Below, piece by piece: positions 25,704-34,914 of a stretch of DNA of 51,646 nucleotides. The position numbers and the translations under genes are program-made. The notes below the pieces were generated by a model. It saw only the letters and a list, made by a program, of their open reading frames with translations, was not told the origin of the DNA and ran no database searches. This stretch comes from an uncultured delta proteobacterium. Its GTDB lineage: Bacteria; Myxococcota_A; Polyangia; Polyangiales; Polyangiaceae. Location: contig CAITIQ010000421.1 in the NCBI GenBank assembly GCA_903892415.1, positions 1 to 51,646 on the forward strand, in the 5' to 3' direction. Position 1 is the stretch's first letter, and every line of letters begins with the position of its first letter.

Positions 25704-26015
25704 ATGCCCGGGCGAATCGAGAGCCACGGTGAGATCGAAACGATCATTTTCGGCGACGGTCTAAAGCTGTCAGCGGGTGATCGAATCGGTCTCGTATTTC
25801 GCGCGATTGACGATCCGGATCCTCCGGTCTCGGTGATCATCCACTCGCCGAACGGCCAGAAAATCATCGAGAAAGTGCTGCGGGAGCTGCCGACCGGCAA
25901 CCCGCAAAGCGCGCCGCCGGTGGAGTTCATTCCGTCGACCAAGGGTAACTACCAGGTCGAAGTGAAAGAGCTGCGCGGCAAGCAGCGCGGTTCGGCGACC
26001 CTGACCATCTCCTGA
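25704..26015 (+). CDS. Small beta-rich protein of unknown function
   Basis: 103 residues with no signal peptide or membrane segment. The pattern of alternating strands (EIETIIFGDGLKLSAGDRIG, PPVSVIIHSPNGQKI, GNYQVEVKELRGKQRGSATL) suggests a compact Ig-like or C2-like beta sandwich. I do not recognise the family. Its stop is 5 bp before the RND exporter start, so the two are almost certainly one transcript, and it may be a cytoplasmic partner of the exporter. It is divergent from the beta-ketoacyl synthase gene (90-bp gap). Confidence 0.7.
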   Translation: MPGRIESHGEIETIIFGDGLKLSAGDRIGLVFRAIDDPDPPVSVIIHSPNGQKIIEKVLRELPTGNPQSAPPVEFIPSTKGNYQVEVKELRGKQRGSATLTIS

Positions 26016-26020
26016 ATACA

Positions 26021-28849
26021 ATGCGCACGTTTGCTGAGTTCATCACGCGCAAGGGCGTCGCGTTCGCCGTGATTCTTTGCGTTCTCGCGCTGTCCCTGTT
26101 CGGAGCGATCAACGCCGGTCGGGTGCAGGAGGACGACGACATCCTCGCCTTCTTGCCCAAGACCAACCGCGATGTGGCGAGCTTCTACGACGTGGCCGAC
26201 CGCTTTGGCAGTTTGGACGTCGCGCTCGTTGGCATCGAGTCGGAGGACGCTCTAGCTCCCGAGTTCTTGGGTCGACTGAAGGCGCTCACCAAGCAACTCA
26301 ACGAGACGGACGGCGTCGAGAACGCTCTTTCGCTCACCAGCGTTGAAGACTTCGTCGCCGATCGCGAGCGCGGCGGTATCACGGCCGACTACCTAGTCCG
26401 CGAGATCCCAGCTTCACCCGAGCAGACCGCGGCTTTGCGCGAAAAGGTCCTTTCGCGCGATCACATCGTGGGCAACCTCGTGTCGAGCGACGGCAAAGCG
26501 GTGATGATTTACGTCTTCGCCTCCCGCGGGATTGAACCGCGAACCACCGCGCATCGAGTGCGAACCGCCGTAGAAAAGCACTTTCCGAGCGAGACCAAGT
26601 ATTGGCACGGCGCGCCCTTCGTCTCCACGTACATCTACGAGCTCACCCAGGCGGATCTGCGGCGGCTCGCTCCTTGGGCCTGCGCGGCGATCTCCCTCGT
26701 GGTGCTGCTCTCTTTCCGCGACCTCGTAGGCACCTTCCTGGCTCTTTTGTCGACAGTGCTCGGTATCGTGCTGCCGCTCGGGATCATGGGGTTCTTCGGC
26801 ATTCACTCGAACATCGTTTTGGGTTCGATGCCGGTGATCTTGTTCGGCTTGGGCAGCGCCTACGGTGTGCACTTGCTCACGCGCTTCTACGCCCTGGCCG
26901 CCGAGCGCCCGCGTCACGAAGCCTTGGTCGAGGCCTTGGTCGATGTAGGGCCGAGCATCATCGGCAGCGGCCTCACCACCTCGGTCGGGTTGCTCTCCTT
27001 CGTGATGATGGACATTCCGCCGATGCGGACCTTCGGCATCTTCACCGCGATCGGGCTGACGCTCTCGCTGATCCTGGCGATGGTCTTCATTCCCGCGGTG
27101 TTGGTTGTGCTCCCGCTCACCGGCAAGTCCTCAGCTCCCTTCCCCTGGCTCGGTCGCATGATGGCGTCGGTCGCGGTGGGCGCGCGTCATCACAAGCCGC
27201 TCGGTTTTGCCATCACCTTGGCGTTGGTCGCACTGTCGGCTGTGTACGCGTCACGGGTGAGCTCGACGCTCGACACCACGGCCTTCTTCGACGAGGACAG
27301 CCCTCCCGCCCAAGCCGACGCCTTCATGCAACGTCACTTCGGTGGCTCGCAGTTCATCCAGATCGAGGTGCGCGGGGACATGAATGACCCAGCGGTGTTG
27401 CGGGAAGTTCAGCTGCTCTCCGACCGCATCGCGCTGATTCCAGACGTCAGCTCGGTGACCCATATCGGAGCCATCGTCGCCACCATCAACGAGGCGATGG
27501 ACGACGTTCGGCGGATCCCCGACGCCGAGGACAAAGTTCGCACGCTCTACTCGTTTTTGGCTGGAAAGCGCGCGGTTTCGCAGACCGTGACAGATGACCG
27601 TGACTCCGCGTTAATCACCATCAAGGTCGCCAAGAGTCGGGCCGAGGAGGTCGAGCGGGTGCTGGCCGACATCGTCGCGCTGACCAAGCAGGTGCCAGCT
27701 TCGATTGCGCGCGTGGCGATCGACGGTTCACAGGGCGCGGATCAAGAGGCCGCACAGGCGCATCGCGCCGAGATCGTTGCGGCGCGCATCGTCGCGCTGG
27801 CCCGCCAACTAGGGGCACCGGTGGAGTCTCCCGAGCAGCTGCAGCGCGCGCTGCTGTCGGACCGCGGTCAAGCGCAGGCTGCCGCTGTCGAGGCGGAGAT
27901 CGTCGCTTTCATGAAGACGGAGGCCTTCGACTCGCCCATCCCTAAAACCGACGTCGCGCTGATAACGGCGATCGCCAAAGGCGTGGCTGCTTTGGGCGCA
28001 CCGCCCTTCGAGGACGCTGCGCGCAAGGTTTGGCGCGCCAAAGTCCCGGGCGTGGTGGCTACGGCGCTCAACAAGGACGCGAGCGACCCGATGGTCGACG
28101 ATACGGCGCTCTCGCTCGAGCAGAACGTCGGTGAGATCTGGGTGCGTGAACGCGCACGGGCCGACTCCAAGCTGGTGGTCACGGCCGCTGGGCTGGTGAT
28201 CCCCGAGGGCCCACGTGGCGAGCGGCTACGCACCTTCATCGGGCACGCGCTACTCGATCTCGATCTCGGCTTTTCGGCGGTGCCCGGAGAAGGAAAGTCG
28301 ATCAGCTTGGTGGTCACCGGTTTGCCCGTGCTCTATCGCGGCCTCTCCGACAGCGTCTTCAACAACCAATGGAACAGCCTTTGGTTCGCGCTGGTGCTGG
28401 TAGTGGGGTTGAAGGCCTTGCTGTTTCGATCGCTGACGACGGGCCTGCTCTCGAGCATCCCGACGCTCGTGACCTTGACCCTGGTGTACGGCGGCATGGG
28501 CGTGCTCGGCGTGCGTCTGGACATCGGCACGTCGATGCTGGCGAGCCTGATCATCGGGGCTGGCGATGACTACGCCGTTCAATTCCTGTGGTCGTGGTTT
28601 GCGCCAAAAGGCGCTTCGCTCGATGAGGCCGCCAAGGTCGCGGCGATCGAGAACGGCGCCGGCATTTGGACCAATGCCCTGATGGTGGCGATCGGCTTCT
28701 TCGTGCTCACGTTGGGCGATGCTCGTCCGTTGCAGAACGTCGGCGGGCTCACCGCGGCCGCCATGCTCGCCGCCGCCGTCGCGACCTTCCTGATCACCCC
28801 GCTCTTGGCCCGCCGCCGCTACTACGCCCCAACGCACTCCGGCAGCTAG
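26021..28849 (+). CDS. RND-superfamily (MMPL/HAE3-type) lipid exporter
   Basis: 942 residues with RND symmetry: TM1 (about 12-30), a periplasmic domain (about 31-215), a block of TM segments (about 218-385), TM7 (about 393-410), a second periplasmic domain (about 411-770) and a last TM block (about 775-930). Typical motifs are GLGSAYGVHLLTRFYAL and GSGLTTSVGLLSFVMMDIPP in the first half and IGAGDDYAVQFLWSW in the second. The size and lack of long docking loops fit the MMPL/HAE3 group, whose characterised members move lipids or hydrophobic molecules (hopanoids, mycobacterial lipids) using the proton gradient. The LolA-like and DUF1302-like genes downstream strengthen a lipid role. Confidence 0.9.
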   Translation: MRTFAEFITRKGVAFAVILCVLALSLFGAINAGRVQEDDDILAFLPKTNRDVASFYDVADRFGSLDVALVGIESEDALAPEFLGRLKALTKQLNETDGVENALSLTSVEDFVADRERGGITADYLVREIPASPEQTAALREKVLSRDHIVGNLVSSDGKAVMIYVFASRGIEPRTTAHRVRTAVEKHFPSETKYWHGAPFVSTYIYELTQADLRRLAPWACAAISLVVLLSFRDLVGTFLALLSTVLGIVLPLGIMGFFGIHSNIVLGSMPVILFGLGSAYGVHLLTRFYALAAERPRHEALVEALVDVGPSIIGSGLTTSVGLLSFVMMDIPPMRTFGIFTAIGLTLSLILAMVFIPAVLVVLPLTGKSSAPFPWLGRMMASVAVGARHHKPLGFAITLALVALSAVYASRVSSTLDTTAFFDEDSPPAQADAFMQRHFGGSQFIQIEVRGDMNDPAVLREVQLLSDRIALIPDVSSVTHIGAIVATINEAMDDVRRIPDAEDKVRTLYSFLAGKRAVSQTVTDDRDSALITIKVAKSRAEEVERVLADIVALTKQVPASIARVAIDGSQGADQEAAQAHRAEIVAARIVALARQLGAPVESPEQLQRALLSDRGQAQAAAVEAEIVAFMKTEAFDSPIPKTDVALITAIAKGVAALGAPPFEDAARKVWRAKVPGVVATALNKDASDPMVDDTALSLEQNVGEIWVRERARADSKLVVTAAGLVIPEGPRGERLRTFIGHALLDLDLGFSAVPGEGKSISLVVTGLPVLYRGLSDSVFNNQWNSLWFALVLVVGLKALLFRSLTTGLLSSIPTLVTLTLVYGGMGVLGVRLDIGTSMLASLIIGAGDDYAVQFLWSWFAPKGASLDEAAKVAAIENGAGIWTNALMVAIGFFVLTLGDARPLQNVGGLTAAAMLAAAVATFLITPLLARRRYYAPTHSGS

Positions 28850-28874
28850 CGCACACTTCTTAAGGTCCGCGCAG

Positions 28875-28903
28875 TTGACGAAGGGGAGGTCGTCCACTAT
28901 CTG
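28875..28903 (+). promoter_or_regulatory. Possible promoter for ribA
   Basis: TTGACG at 28875-28880 and TATCTG at 28898-28903, spaced 17 bp, lie 43 bp before the ribA ATG. The -10 is weak. No FMN riboswitch fits in the 96-bp gap. Confidence 0.3.
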
Positions 28904-28945
28904 TACAAGGTATTACAAACCCTGTGCAATCGCCCGGAGCTGACT

Positions 28946-29587
28946 ATGTCGACCGCCATGCCACTTCAGCCAACCTTCCCAGACCACTCTGATGTGCGTG
29001 TGGAGATCGCCAGTGTGGCCGAGCTGCCTTCCGAGTTTGGCAACTTTCGCGTCTATGTTTTCTCCAACAATCGCGACTCCAAAGAACATCTGGCCATGGT
29101 GCACGGTGAGGTCTTTGGCGCCCATGACCTTGTCACCCGCGTCCACTCGGAGTGTTTGACTGGTGACGTGCTCGGTTCGCTTCGGTGCGACTGCCGTCCG
29201 CAGCTTGAACGAGCTTTGACAAAGGTTGGACAGTTGCCCCGCGGCATCGTGCTGTACATGCGCCAGGAAGGGCGTGGCATCGGCCTGACCAACAAGATCC
29301 GCGCCTACGGCCTCCAAGAGCGCGGCATGGACACGGTGGAAGCCAACCTCGCGTTGGGCTTCAAGGATGACGAGCGGGACTACACGGTGGCCGCTGCCAT
29401 GTTGCGGACGCTCGGGGTACGCAGCATCGCTCTGATGACCAACAACCCCGACAAGGTCAACAAGCTGAGCGCGTCGGGCATTCAGGTCAGCAGCCGGATT
29501 CCCCACGTGATCGGGTCGAACCCGCACAACCACAAGTACCTGTCGACCAAGGCCAGCAAGTCGGGCCACATGATGGGCGAGTCCTAG
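28946..29587 (+). CDS. ribA: GTP cyclohydrolase II
   Basis: 213 residues. The zinc site is CLTGDVLGSLRCDC (three cysteines) and the catalytic/GTP region is YMRQEGRGIGLTNKIRAYGLQ. Further signatures are DTVEANLALGFKDDERDY and LMTNNPDKVNKLSASGI. It opens GTP to diamino-hydroxy-ribosylamino-pyrimidine, the first step of riboflavin synthesis. The length fits a stand-alone enzyme rather than the RibBA fusion. No other rib gene is in the window. It sits between an RND exporter and a glycerate-kinase-like gene with modest gaps; any functional link to them is doubtful. Confidence 0.96.
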   Translation: MSTAMPLQPTFPDHSDVRVEIASVAELPSEFGNFRVYVFSNNRDSKEHLAMVHGEVFGAHDLVTRVHSECLTGDVLGSLRCDCRPQLERALTKVGQLPRGIVLYMRQEGRGIGLTNKIRAYGLQERGMDTVEANLALGFKDDERDYTVAAAMLRTLGVRSIALMTNNPDKVNKLSASGIQVSSRIPHVIGSNPHNHKYLSTKASKSGHMMGES

Positions 29588-29626
29588 GCTTCGTTCGAGT
29601 TCGCAAAGCCGATAGAGTGCGCGCTC

Positions 29627-30520
29627 GTGAGCACCCTATCGGCAGACCAGAGACTTCGCCTGCTGAGTCTGTTCGGCGAGCGTCGTCGCTCGGGCGACGC
29701 GGCCTCGGATCCACTTTCGTCGTCGGCACGACTCGAGCGGCTCGTGATGCCTGCGCTCGAGTTCACCCACCGTGCGTTCGCGGAGCGACCCGTTGAGGGC
29801 CCGCTGGTCTTGGGGCTCTCAGGTCCGCAAGGCTGCGGCAAGTCGACGCTCGCGGCCGATCTTGTGGCCGGCTTCGGCTGGCTCGGTCTGCGAGCCACCT
29901 GTCTTTCGGTTGATGACGTCTACCTTCGCCGCGATGAGCAAGTAGCGCTTTCGGAGCGCTTCCCAGGCGCGCCGATCTTCGCCGACCGCGGCTTTCCCGG
30001 CACCCACGACGTCGAGCTTGGTCGTCGCTTGCTCGACAGCCTCGCCACGGTCGAGCCGGGCGAATTTGTTCGCGTCCCCAGCTACGACAAGAGCGCGTTC
30101 GGTGGGCGCGGAGATCGTAAACCTCACGTCGAATGGCCGGAGGTCGCCTGTCCGCTGGACTTGGTGGTGTTCGAAGGCTGGATGCTCGGCTTCACCCCCG
30201 CCTCCGAACCAACGGACCCAGCGCTCGCGCAGGCCAACGAGTTCTTGCGCCGTTACGAGGTATGGCACGAGCGGCTTGGGGCGTTCTTGCATCTCGACGC
30301 AGCTGCTCCGGACTTCGTGGTGGGCTGGCGCGTCGAGGCGGAGCGTCGTCGCCGAGAGAGCGGCGCGGCTGGCCTGACGGACGCCGAGGCCGAGAGCTAC
30401 GTCCGGCGATTCTTGCCGGCTTACTCCCTTTGGACGCCGGCTCTCCGCGACCGCCCTCCGATCCAAGGCCCCTCGCTTCGCTTGGTCTTGGGCTCTGACC
30501 GCTTGCCAGTCGGACCGTGA
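29627..30520 (+). CDS. D-glycerate 3-kinase-like P-loop kinase
   Basis: 297 residues from a GTG; the ribosome site is weak. The P-loop is GPQGCGKST (66-74), followed by SVDDVYLRRDEQ and FADRGFPGTHDVELGRRLLD. The GFPGTHD and DDVYL motifs match glycerate kinases of the plant GLYK/yeast YGR205w type. Then come VPSYDKSAFGGRGDR and VVFEGWMLGF. These enzymes phosphorylate D-glycerate to 3-phosphoglycerate, but related kinases have untested substrates. The gene follows ribA by 39 bp on the same strand. It is cytoplasmic and shows no membrane segment. Confidence 0.8.
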   Translation: MSTLSADQRLRLLSLFGERRRSGDAASDPLSSSARLERLVMPALEFTHRAFAERPVEGPLVLGLSGPQGCGKSTLAADLVAGFGWLGLRATCLSVDDVYLRRDEQVALSERFPGAPIFADRGFPGTHDVELGRRLLDSLATVEPGEFVRVPSYDKSAFGGRGDRKPHVEWPEVACPLDLVVFEGWMLGFTPASEPTDPALAQANEFLRRYEVWHERLGAFLHLDAAAPDFVVGWRVEAERRRRESGAAGLTDAEAESYVRRFLPAYSLWTPALRDRPPIQGPSLRLVLGSDRLPVGP

Positions 30521-30601
30521 GCCCGCTGGACTGTGTAACGAATTACGCGCTCGAGGCTGAAAGTTCCTTTGCATCGACTGGCGCTCAAGGCCGTCCATAC
30601 G

Positions 30602-30625
30602 CAAAGCCCGCGCGTAGGGGCTTTG
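30602..30625 (+). terminator. Possible terminator hairpin after the kinase gene
   Basis: CAAAGCCC (30602-30609) pairs with GGGCTTTG (30618-30625) around an 8-nt loop, 82 bp past the kinase stop. No T-run follows. The rest of the 241-bp gap (30521-30761) must hold the promoter for the LolA-like gene; I see no clear consensus. Confidence 0.4.
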
Positions 30626-30761
30626 GGTCGACACGTACTTGTTAGAGCAGCGTTGCAGTCGGTATCGTGACTGGTCGAGCCGTTCAAACTCCACCTCGTT
30701 TGACGGACTCAGCGACAACTCGTCCGCACACGGCGGACCTTCCTCCACCCCAAGAGGGCTT

Positions 30762-31538
30762 ATGAAGCGGTCTTTCTGGTCTCGTTCATTGTCGAAGGCA
30801 GTCGTGGCTTTGGGTCTCGCCCTTGGTGCCTCAATGGTTTCACCAGTCGCCAACGCGGACGAGAAGGGTGACAAGGCCATCGCAACGGTGGATTCAGCGG
30901 TCTACAAGGCGAAGACGCAATTTCTCGAATACGAAGCCACCATCAAGGTGCCCGAGAAGGACGACAAGAAGCTCAGCCTCGGCGTCTACATGAAGGACGA
31001 CAAGCGCTTCACCGAGTTCCTCGCTCCCAGCGACGTGAAGGGCACCAAGGTGCTGATCCTCAGCCCCACGCAAATGTACGTTTATCTCCCGGCCTTCAAG
31101 AAGGTTCGTCGCATCGCCAGCCACGTGACGGATCAGGGCTTCATGGGCATGAACTTCGCCCAGGACGAGATGTCGATCACCGGCTACGCCAAGATGTACA
31201 CCGGCGAGGTCACCTCGGAGGACGACAAGACCCGCAAGATCACCATGACCCAGAAGGCGGACACCGGCGCTCCCTACGCCAAGGTGGAGATGACGGTGGA
31301 GAAGGCGCGCAACCTGCCGACCGAGCTGAAGTACTACTCAGAGTCCGGTACCCACGTAAAAACAGAGACTCGTTCGGACTACACCTGTGAGAAGGACTTC
31401 TGCGCGCCGGTTACGCTCAAGATGGTCGACCACACGAAGAACGGCGCGTCGACCACGCTCGCCCGCAAGAAGTGGAAGGTGAATCTCGATATCCCGGATT
31501 CACGCTTCTCCAAGCGAGCTCTCGAAGAAGGCACCTGA
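30762..31538 (+). CDS. LolA-like outer-membrane lipoprotein-sorting family protein
   Basis: 258 residues from ATG 30762, with AAGAGGG just upstream; an earlier in-frame ATG at 30639 adds a non-signal extension. The signal peptide ends VANA|DEKG. The mature protein has the half-barrel pattern of the LolA/LolB-like fold (PF17131-type): LEYEATIKVPEKDDKKLSLGV, then KVLILSPTQMYVYLPAFKKVRRI, DEMSITGYAKMYTGEV and a C-terminal LDIPDSRFSKRAL. The stretch MYVYLPAFKKVRRI is highly typical. Such proteins often sit near MMPL/RND exporters and DUF1302-type barrels, as here, and probably shuttle a lipid across the periplasm. A C-terminal disulfide (CEKDFC) is likely. Confidence 0.87.
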   Translation: MKRSFWSRSLSKAVVALGLALGASMVSPVANADEKGDKAIATVDSAVYKAKTQFLEYEATIKVPEKDDKKLSLGVYMKDDKRFTEFLAPSDVKGTKVLILSPTQMYVYLPAFKKVRRIASHVTDQGFMGMNFAQDEMSITGYAKMYTGEVTSEDDKTRKITMTQKADTGAPYAKVEMTVEKARNLPTELKYYSESGTHVKTETRSDYTCEKDFCAPVTLKMVDHTKNGASTTLARKKWKVNLDIPDSRFSKRALEEGT

Positions 31539-31596
31539 ACTCTCCGCACAGCTAGAAATTTCGGTCTGCGTAAGCCAGTTGCTACCGTTCCGCTCA

Positions 31597-33498
31597 ATGC
31601 GGCGCTCGTGCACCTGGCTTATCGCTTTTTATGTCTTTGGTTTGGCCAGCACGGCGTGGGCCGATGAGCCGTACGACAGCCCCACCGACGCGCAACCCCC
31701 GGCTCCTGCCCCGGCTCCAACGGCCGAAGCGCCGGCAGCAGCGGCAGCTACTGCTCCCGAGCCGACGCCCGAGCCGACACAAGAGTCGGCCATCGCGGCG
31801 GGAGAGAGCATCTTCTCCGAGGATACCTCGAGCTCGGGGCCCGTTTGGGAGAAGGTGATCCGCATCGAAAGCGACTTTCGCTTGCGACTCGGTGACGTTG
31901 GCTTCGACAACAAGTTCGTCGACCAAACGCTGATCGCCGGCGCCGAGCGAAATCAGAACATCCTGTCGACCAAGCTGAGCGTGGCTTGGGACAGTTTTCG
32001 CGCCGTGTCGCAGATCGATCTCGTGCTGTTCGGCTATCAGAGCCAGATCTCTTCGATTGAAGCGCTGAGCGAGGCGGAGGAGCTTCAGCCGTACCGCATC
32101 GATATCAACGAGCTGTACGTGCAGATGAAGGACCTCTTGGTGAAGGGCTTCGACTTTCGCGTTGGCCAGCAGATCGTGCAATGGGGCGTCGCCGATCAGT
32201 TCAACCCGACGAACAATCTGAACCCCGACGACCTGGTCGACCCGCTGCTATTCGGTAAGCAACAGGGTAACTTCATGGTGCGCGGTGACTTCTGGGTCAC
32301 CAGCAATTTTAGCCTCCAAGGCGTGCTCGTTCCGTTGTTCAAGCCAGCTCGTATTCCCACCAGCGGCGCGCTCGGGGTATCGGCCATTGATCGGCTGCCC
32401 TTCATTGACGAGACGCTCCGATACCGAGTTGGCACCGAACGGGCGGCCGCGCTGCGTTTGGCCAACAGCCCAACCTTGGTCGACAAGATCGTCATCGATC
32501 AACCGTCGCCCGGCTTCAACAATATGCAGGCGGGCTTCCGTATGGCCGGCACCCTGGCCGAACAGGATTGGTCGCTCTCCTATTACAACGGCCGAACCGA
32601 CTTTCCGCAGCCTCTCTCGAATCACACGCGTCAGTCGGCTACACCGGTGTGCCACCCAGAAACCGGTGAGTGCTCGGAGGGGGCGCTGCTCACCGATGTA
32701 GTGCTGCACTACCCGAAGATGCACGTTTACGGTTTGAACCTCACCGGAGAGCTCAATCCGTTTAAAGCGGTCGATTCGGACATCGCTGGGATTGGCTACC
32801 GCTTTGAGGCGGCCTTCACCGTACCGCAGGAGGCCCGGATGAAGGTCACCGCCGACGAGATCAACATCGCCGGCTTCACCCTGCCAGCAGGTGAATATGA
32901 CTACGACGCTGACGGCAGACCCGGCGGGAAGCAGCCGCTCGTCCAATCGAGCGACCCGTTCTTCAAATGGACACTTGGCCTCGACTACACGTTTGGCAAG
33001 GTTTTATACGTCAATGCCATGTGGGCGCATGGCCTAGCCGATGAATACGGCGCTGGTGACTTCATGTACGGGACGAAGGCCGTGCGTGAATCCGGCACCG
33101 TCGACGATAATGGTGCAGTCGTCCTGTGCGCCCTCTCGCAGGATGGCAGTCAGTGCGCAAACGAGATCCTGAGGCCTCGTCTGGGTGACTTCTTGATCCT
33201 CGGCTTCGACGTGAAGTTCCTCGACGATCAGCTGCTCGCGCGGCTGTTCACGTTGCTCGAAATGTCTGGCTACGAGAAGTCGACGGTCGTCGATGGCAAG
33301 CGCGTGGTGGAGGCCTTACCGTTCTACACGCCTGAAGGCTTCTCGATGTCGATCTTCCCCGAGGTGAACTACAACTTTGGTAACGGCCTGGAGCTTGGGG
33401 TGGGCGCTTTGTTCAACCTCGGTAAGAGCTACACCAAGTTTGGCGACCCGGCCGCTGGTGGCTCTATATCTTTCTTGCGCGCGCGCTACACGCTTTAG
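31597..33498 (+). CDS. DUF1302-like outer-membrane beta-barrel protein
   Basis: 633 residues from ATG 31597 (MRRSCTWLIAFYVF), which gives a clean signal peptide ending AWA|DEP; a TTG 18 nt upstream is less likely. A Pro/Ala-rich linker (about 30-70) is followed by a long run of amphipathic strands. The segment FRVGQQIVQWGVADQFNPTN and the following LNPDDLVDPLLFGKQQGNF are characteristic of DUF1302-like barrels. The protein ends with strands FGNGLELGVGALFNLGKSY and ISFLRARYTL. It probably acts as an outer-membrane channel or receptor in the same pathway as the LolA-like protein, whose gene ends 58 bp upstream. Confidence 0.85.
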   Translation: MRRSCTWLIAFYVFGLASTAWADEPYDSPTDAQPPAPAPAPTAEAPAAAAATAPEPTPEPTQESAIAAGESIFSEDTSSSGPVWEKVIRIESDFRLRLGDVGFDNKFVDQTLIAGAERNQNILSTKLSVAWDSFRAVSQIDLVLFGYQSQISSIEALSEAEELQPYRIDINELYVQMKDLLVKGFDFRVGQQIVQWGVADQFNPTNNLNPDDLVDPLLFGKQQGNFMVRGDFWVTSNFSLQGVLVPLFKPARIPTSGALGVSAIDRLPFIDETLRYRVGTERAAALRLANSPTLVDKIVIDQPSPGFNNMQAGFRMAGTLAEQDWSLSYYNGRTDFPQPLSNHTRQSATPVCHPETGECSEGALLTDVVLHYPKMHVYGLNLTGELNPFKAVDSDIAGIGYRFEAAFTVPQEARMKVTADEINIAGFTLPAGEYDYDADGRPGGKQPLVQSSDPFFKWTLGLDYTFGKVLYVNAMWAHGLADEYGAGDFMYGTKAVRESGTVDDNGAVVLCALSQDGSQCANEILRPRLGDFLILGFDVKFLDDQLLARLFTLLEMSGYEKSTVVDGKRVVEALPFYTPEGFSMSIFPEVNYNFGNGLELGVGALFNLGKSYTKFGDPAAGGSISFLRARYTL

Positions 33499-33506
33499 CC
33501 GACCAC

Positions 33507-34826
33507 TCAATCCTCCGCCTCAATCACGAACGTACGCTCGCTCGCAGCGATACCGTCTGGAAGCTGCGATAGATATTGGAACAGCAGCGACGTCGTATTG
33601 TCCGACTCGAGGACCAGGCGGCCAACCCCATGTGATGTGACCGGTGAGCTGCTCTGCGTGATGACCTGGCCATTGAGGGTCACCTTGAAGGTCGAGCTCG
33701 GGAAGTTCGCCAAGTTAAACCCCGGTTCAAAATGGTCTGCATCCTTCAGCACAACTGACAGCGGAAGCCCTCCGCCCACATAGGGGATGTAGTGTTCGGC
33801 GTTGGCAACAGAGCGGCTTAGGTTTTGTTGCATCCCGTTGGCCGTGAAGTACTGCCCTGCAGAAATGTCTGCCGCTGCATCGGCGCGGGCCTCCAGCTCG
33901 CTCATCAGCGGGTCATGACAATAGCTCTCGAGCAGGGCGAACCCAGTAACCAAGTCCTCGCTGACCACCTTCCCACCGCTCCAATAACAATCAGACGCCG
34001 GCACGATTGAAGCGCGCGGCGCCGACGTCAGGTTCACGGCCAGCAGCTGGCTCGAGCCGGGTTGCTCGCTGGAGCGCTGAAACGCGCAGGCCTTGTTGGT
34101 GGCAAGCCCTTGGACGAAGTTGAGTTGCGAGTTGACTGCGGTGTGGTTCATGCGCAGCTCGAACAGGTTCAGACTGGGTCCGGAGTTCTTTGCTAACAGC
34201 GCCTGAACTGCGATGCGCCCGCTCGCCCAGAAGGTGTAATTGATAAAGGCATCATTGTTTTGCGAGGTTAGGTACTCGGTTTGAACCACAACGCGAACCG
34301 GTGATTGGTCTTTGACCTCGAGTGAAGGTTCACTGCCCGATTCGGCTCCTCTTCGCGCCCCATTAGCTGTTCTGCGCAATACGAACGCGTCGAATAAGAG
34401 TTCGTTGGGTTGGGGTTCACCTGTTGGGACACTCGAGAGGTCGGTCAAAGGATCCGCCGCGGCGTCGGGGGAGAGATCTCGGAAGCGATCGATCTGCCAA
34501 TTGGCGACTTCACTGAGCCGAAAATCGAAGCAGCCTTCGCGCCCGATCTCGAGGGCAGCCGCTCCCTGGGTGAAGGTAAGTGGACCCACGATCCCACCAC
34601 CGCCACCACCGCCACCACCGCCTCCAAGTCCCGACCCGCCAGACGAGGTACCGCCGCCGGAGGTTGAGCCCCCGGTCGCTTGCCCGCCGTCTCCGCCAGC
34701 ATTGCCTGTCGCTCCAGTTCCGTCGACGAAGTCGATGCCCACGCAGCTCGTCAGGCCGAGCACCGCCAAGCTCCCACGGAAGCTGAGGCTCCCTGCTTCA
34801 ATCGACCTGGCCGGATTCACTCTCAT
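33507..34826 (-). CDS. Gly-rich-linker lipoprotein of unknown function
   Basis: 439 residues. The lipobox is LGLTSC (Cys about 28), after an unusually long n-region. A Gly/Ser/Thr linker of about 45 residues ends in an uninterrupted run of 11 glycines. The remaining ~360 residues are beta-rich with no motif I recognise and a few cysteines (GCFDF, KACAF, DCYW, YCHD). This build (lipobox, Gly/Ser linker, beta domain) is common among surface lipoproteins of Polyangia-like bacteria, a remembered trend. It converges on the DUF1302-like gene with an 8-bp gap and is divergent from the small repeat protein. Confidence 0.72.
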   Translation of the reverse strand: MRVNPARSIEAGSLSFRGSLAVLGLTSCVGIDFVDGTGATGNAGGDGGQATGGSTSGGGTSSGGSGLGGGGGGGGGGGIVGPLTFTQGAAALEIGREGCFDFRLSEVANWQIDRFRDLSPDAAADPLTDLSSVPTGEPQPNELLFDAFVLRRTANGARRGAESGSEPSLEVKDQSPVRVVVQTEYLTSQNNDAFINYTFWASGRIAVQALLAKNSGPSLNLFELRMNHTAVNSQLNFVQGLATNKACAFQRSSEQPGSSQLLAVNLTSAPRASIVPASDCYWSGGKVVSEDLVTGFALLESYCHDPLMSELEARADAAADISAGQYFTANGMQQNLSRSVANAEHYIPYVGGGLPLSVVLKDADHFEPGFNLANFPSSTFKVTLNGQVITQSSSPVTSHGVGRLVLESDNTTSLLFQYLSQLPDGIAASERTFVIEAED

Positions 34827-34914
34827 CGCGTCATGCTAACCAACTTGCGTCTAGCGCGGCAGACCAGCTGATTGCCACGAGTCGCAAGAGTTTTCGCGGT
34901 ATGCCCCAAAGCTC

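Noticed and set aside
28850..28945. FMN riboswitch upstream of ribA
   Set aside because: The gap is only 96 bp and lacks the conserved multi-helix FMN aptamer pattern.
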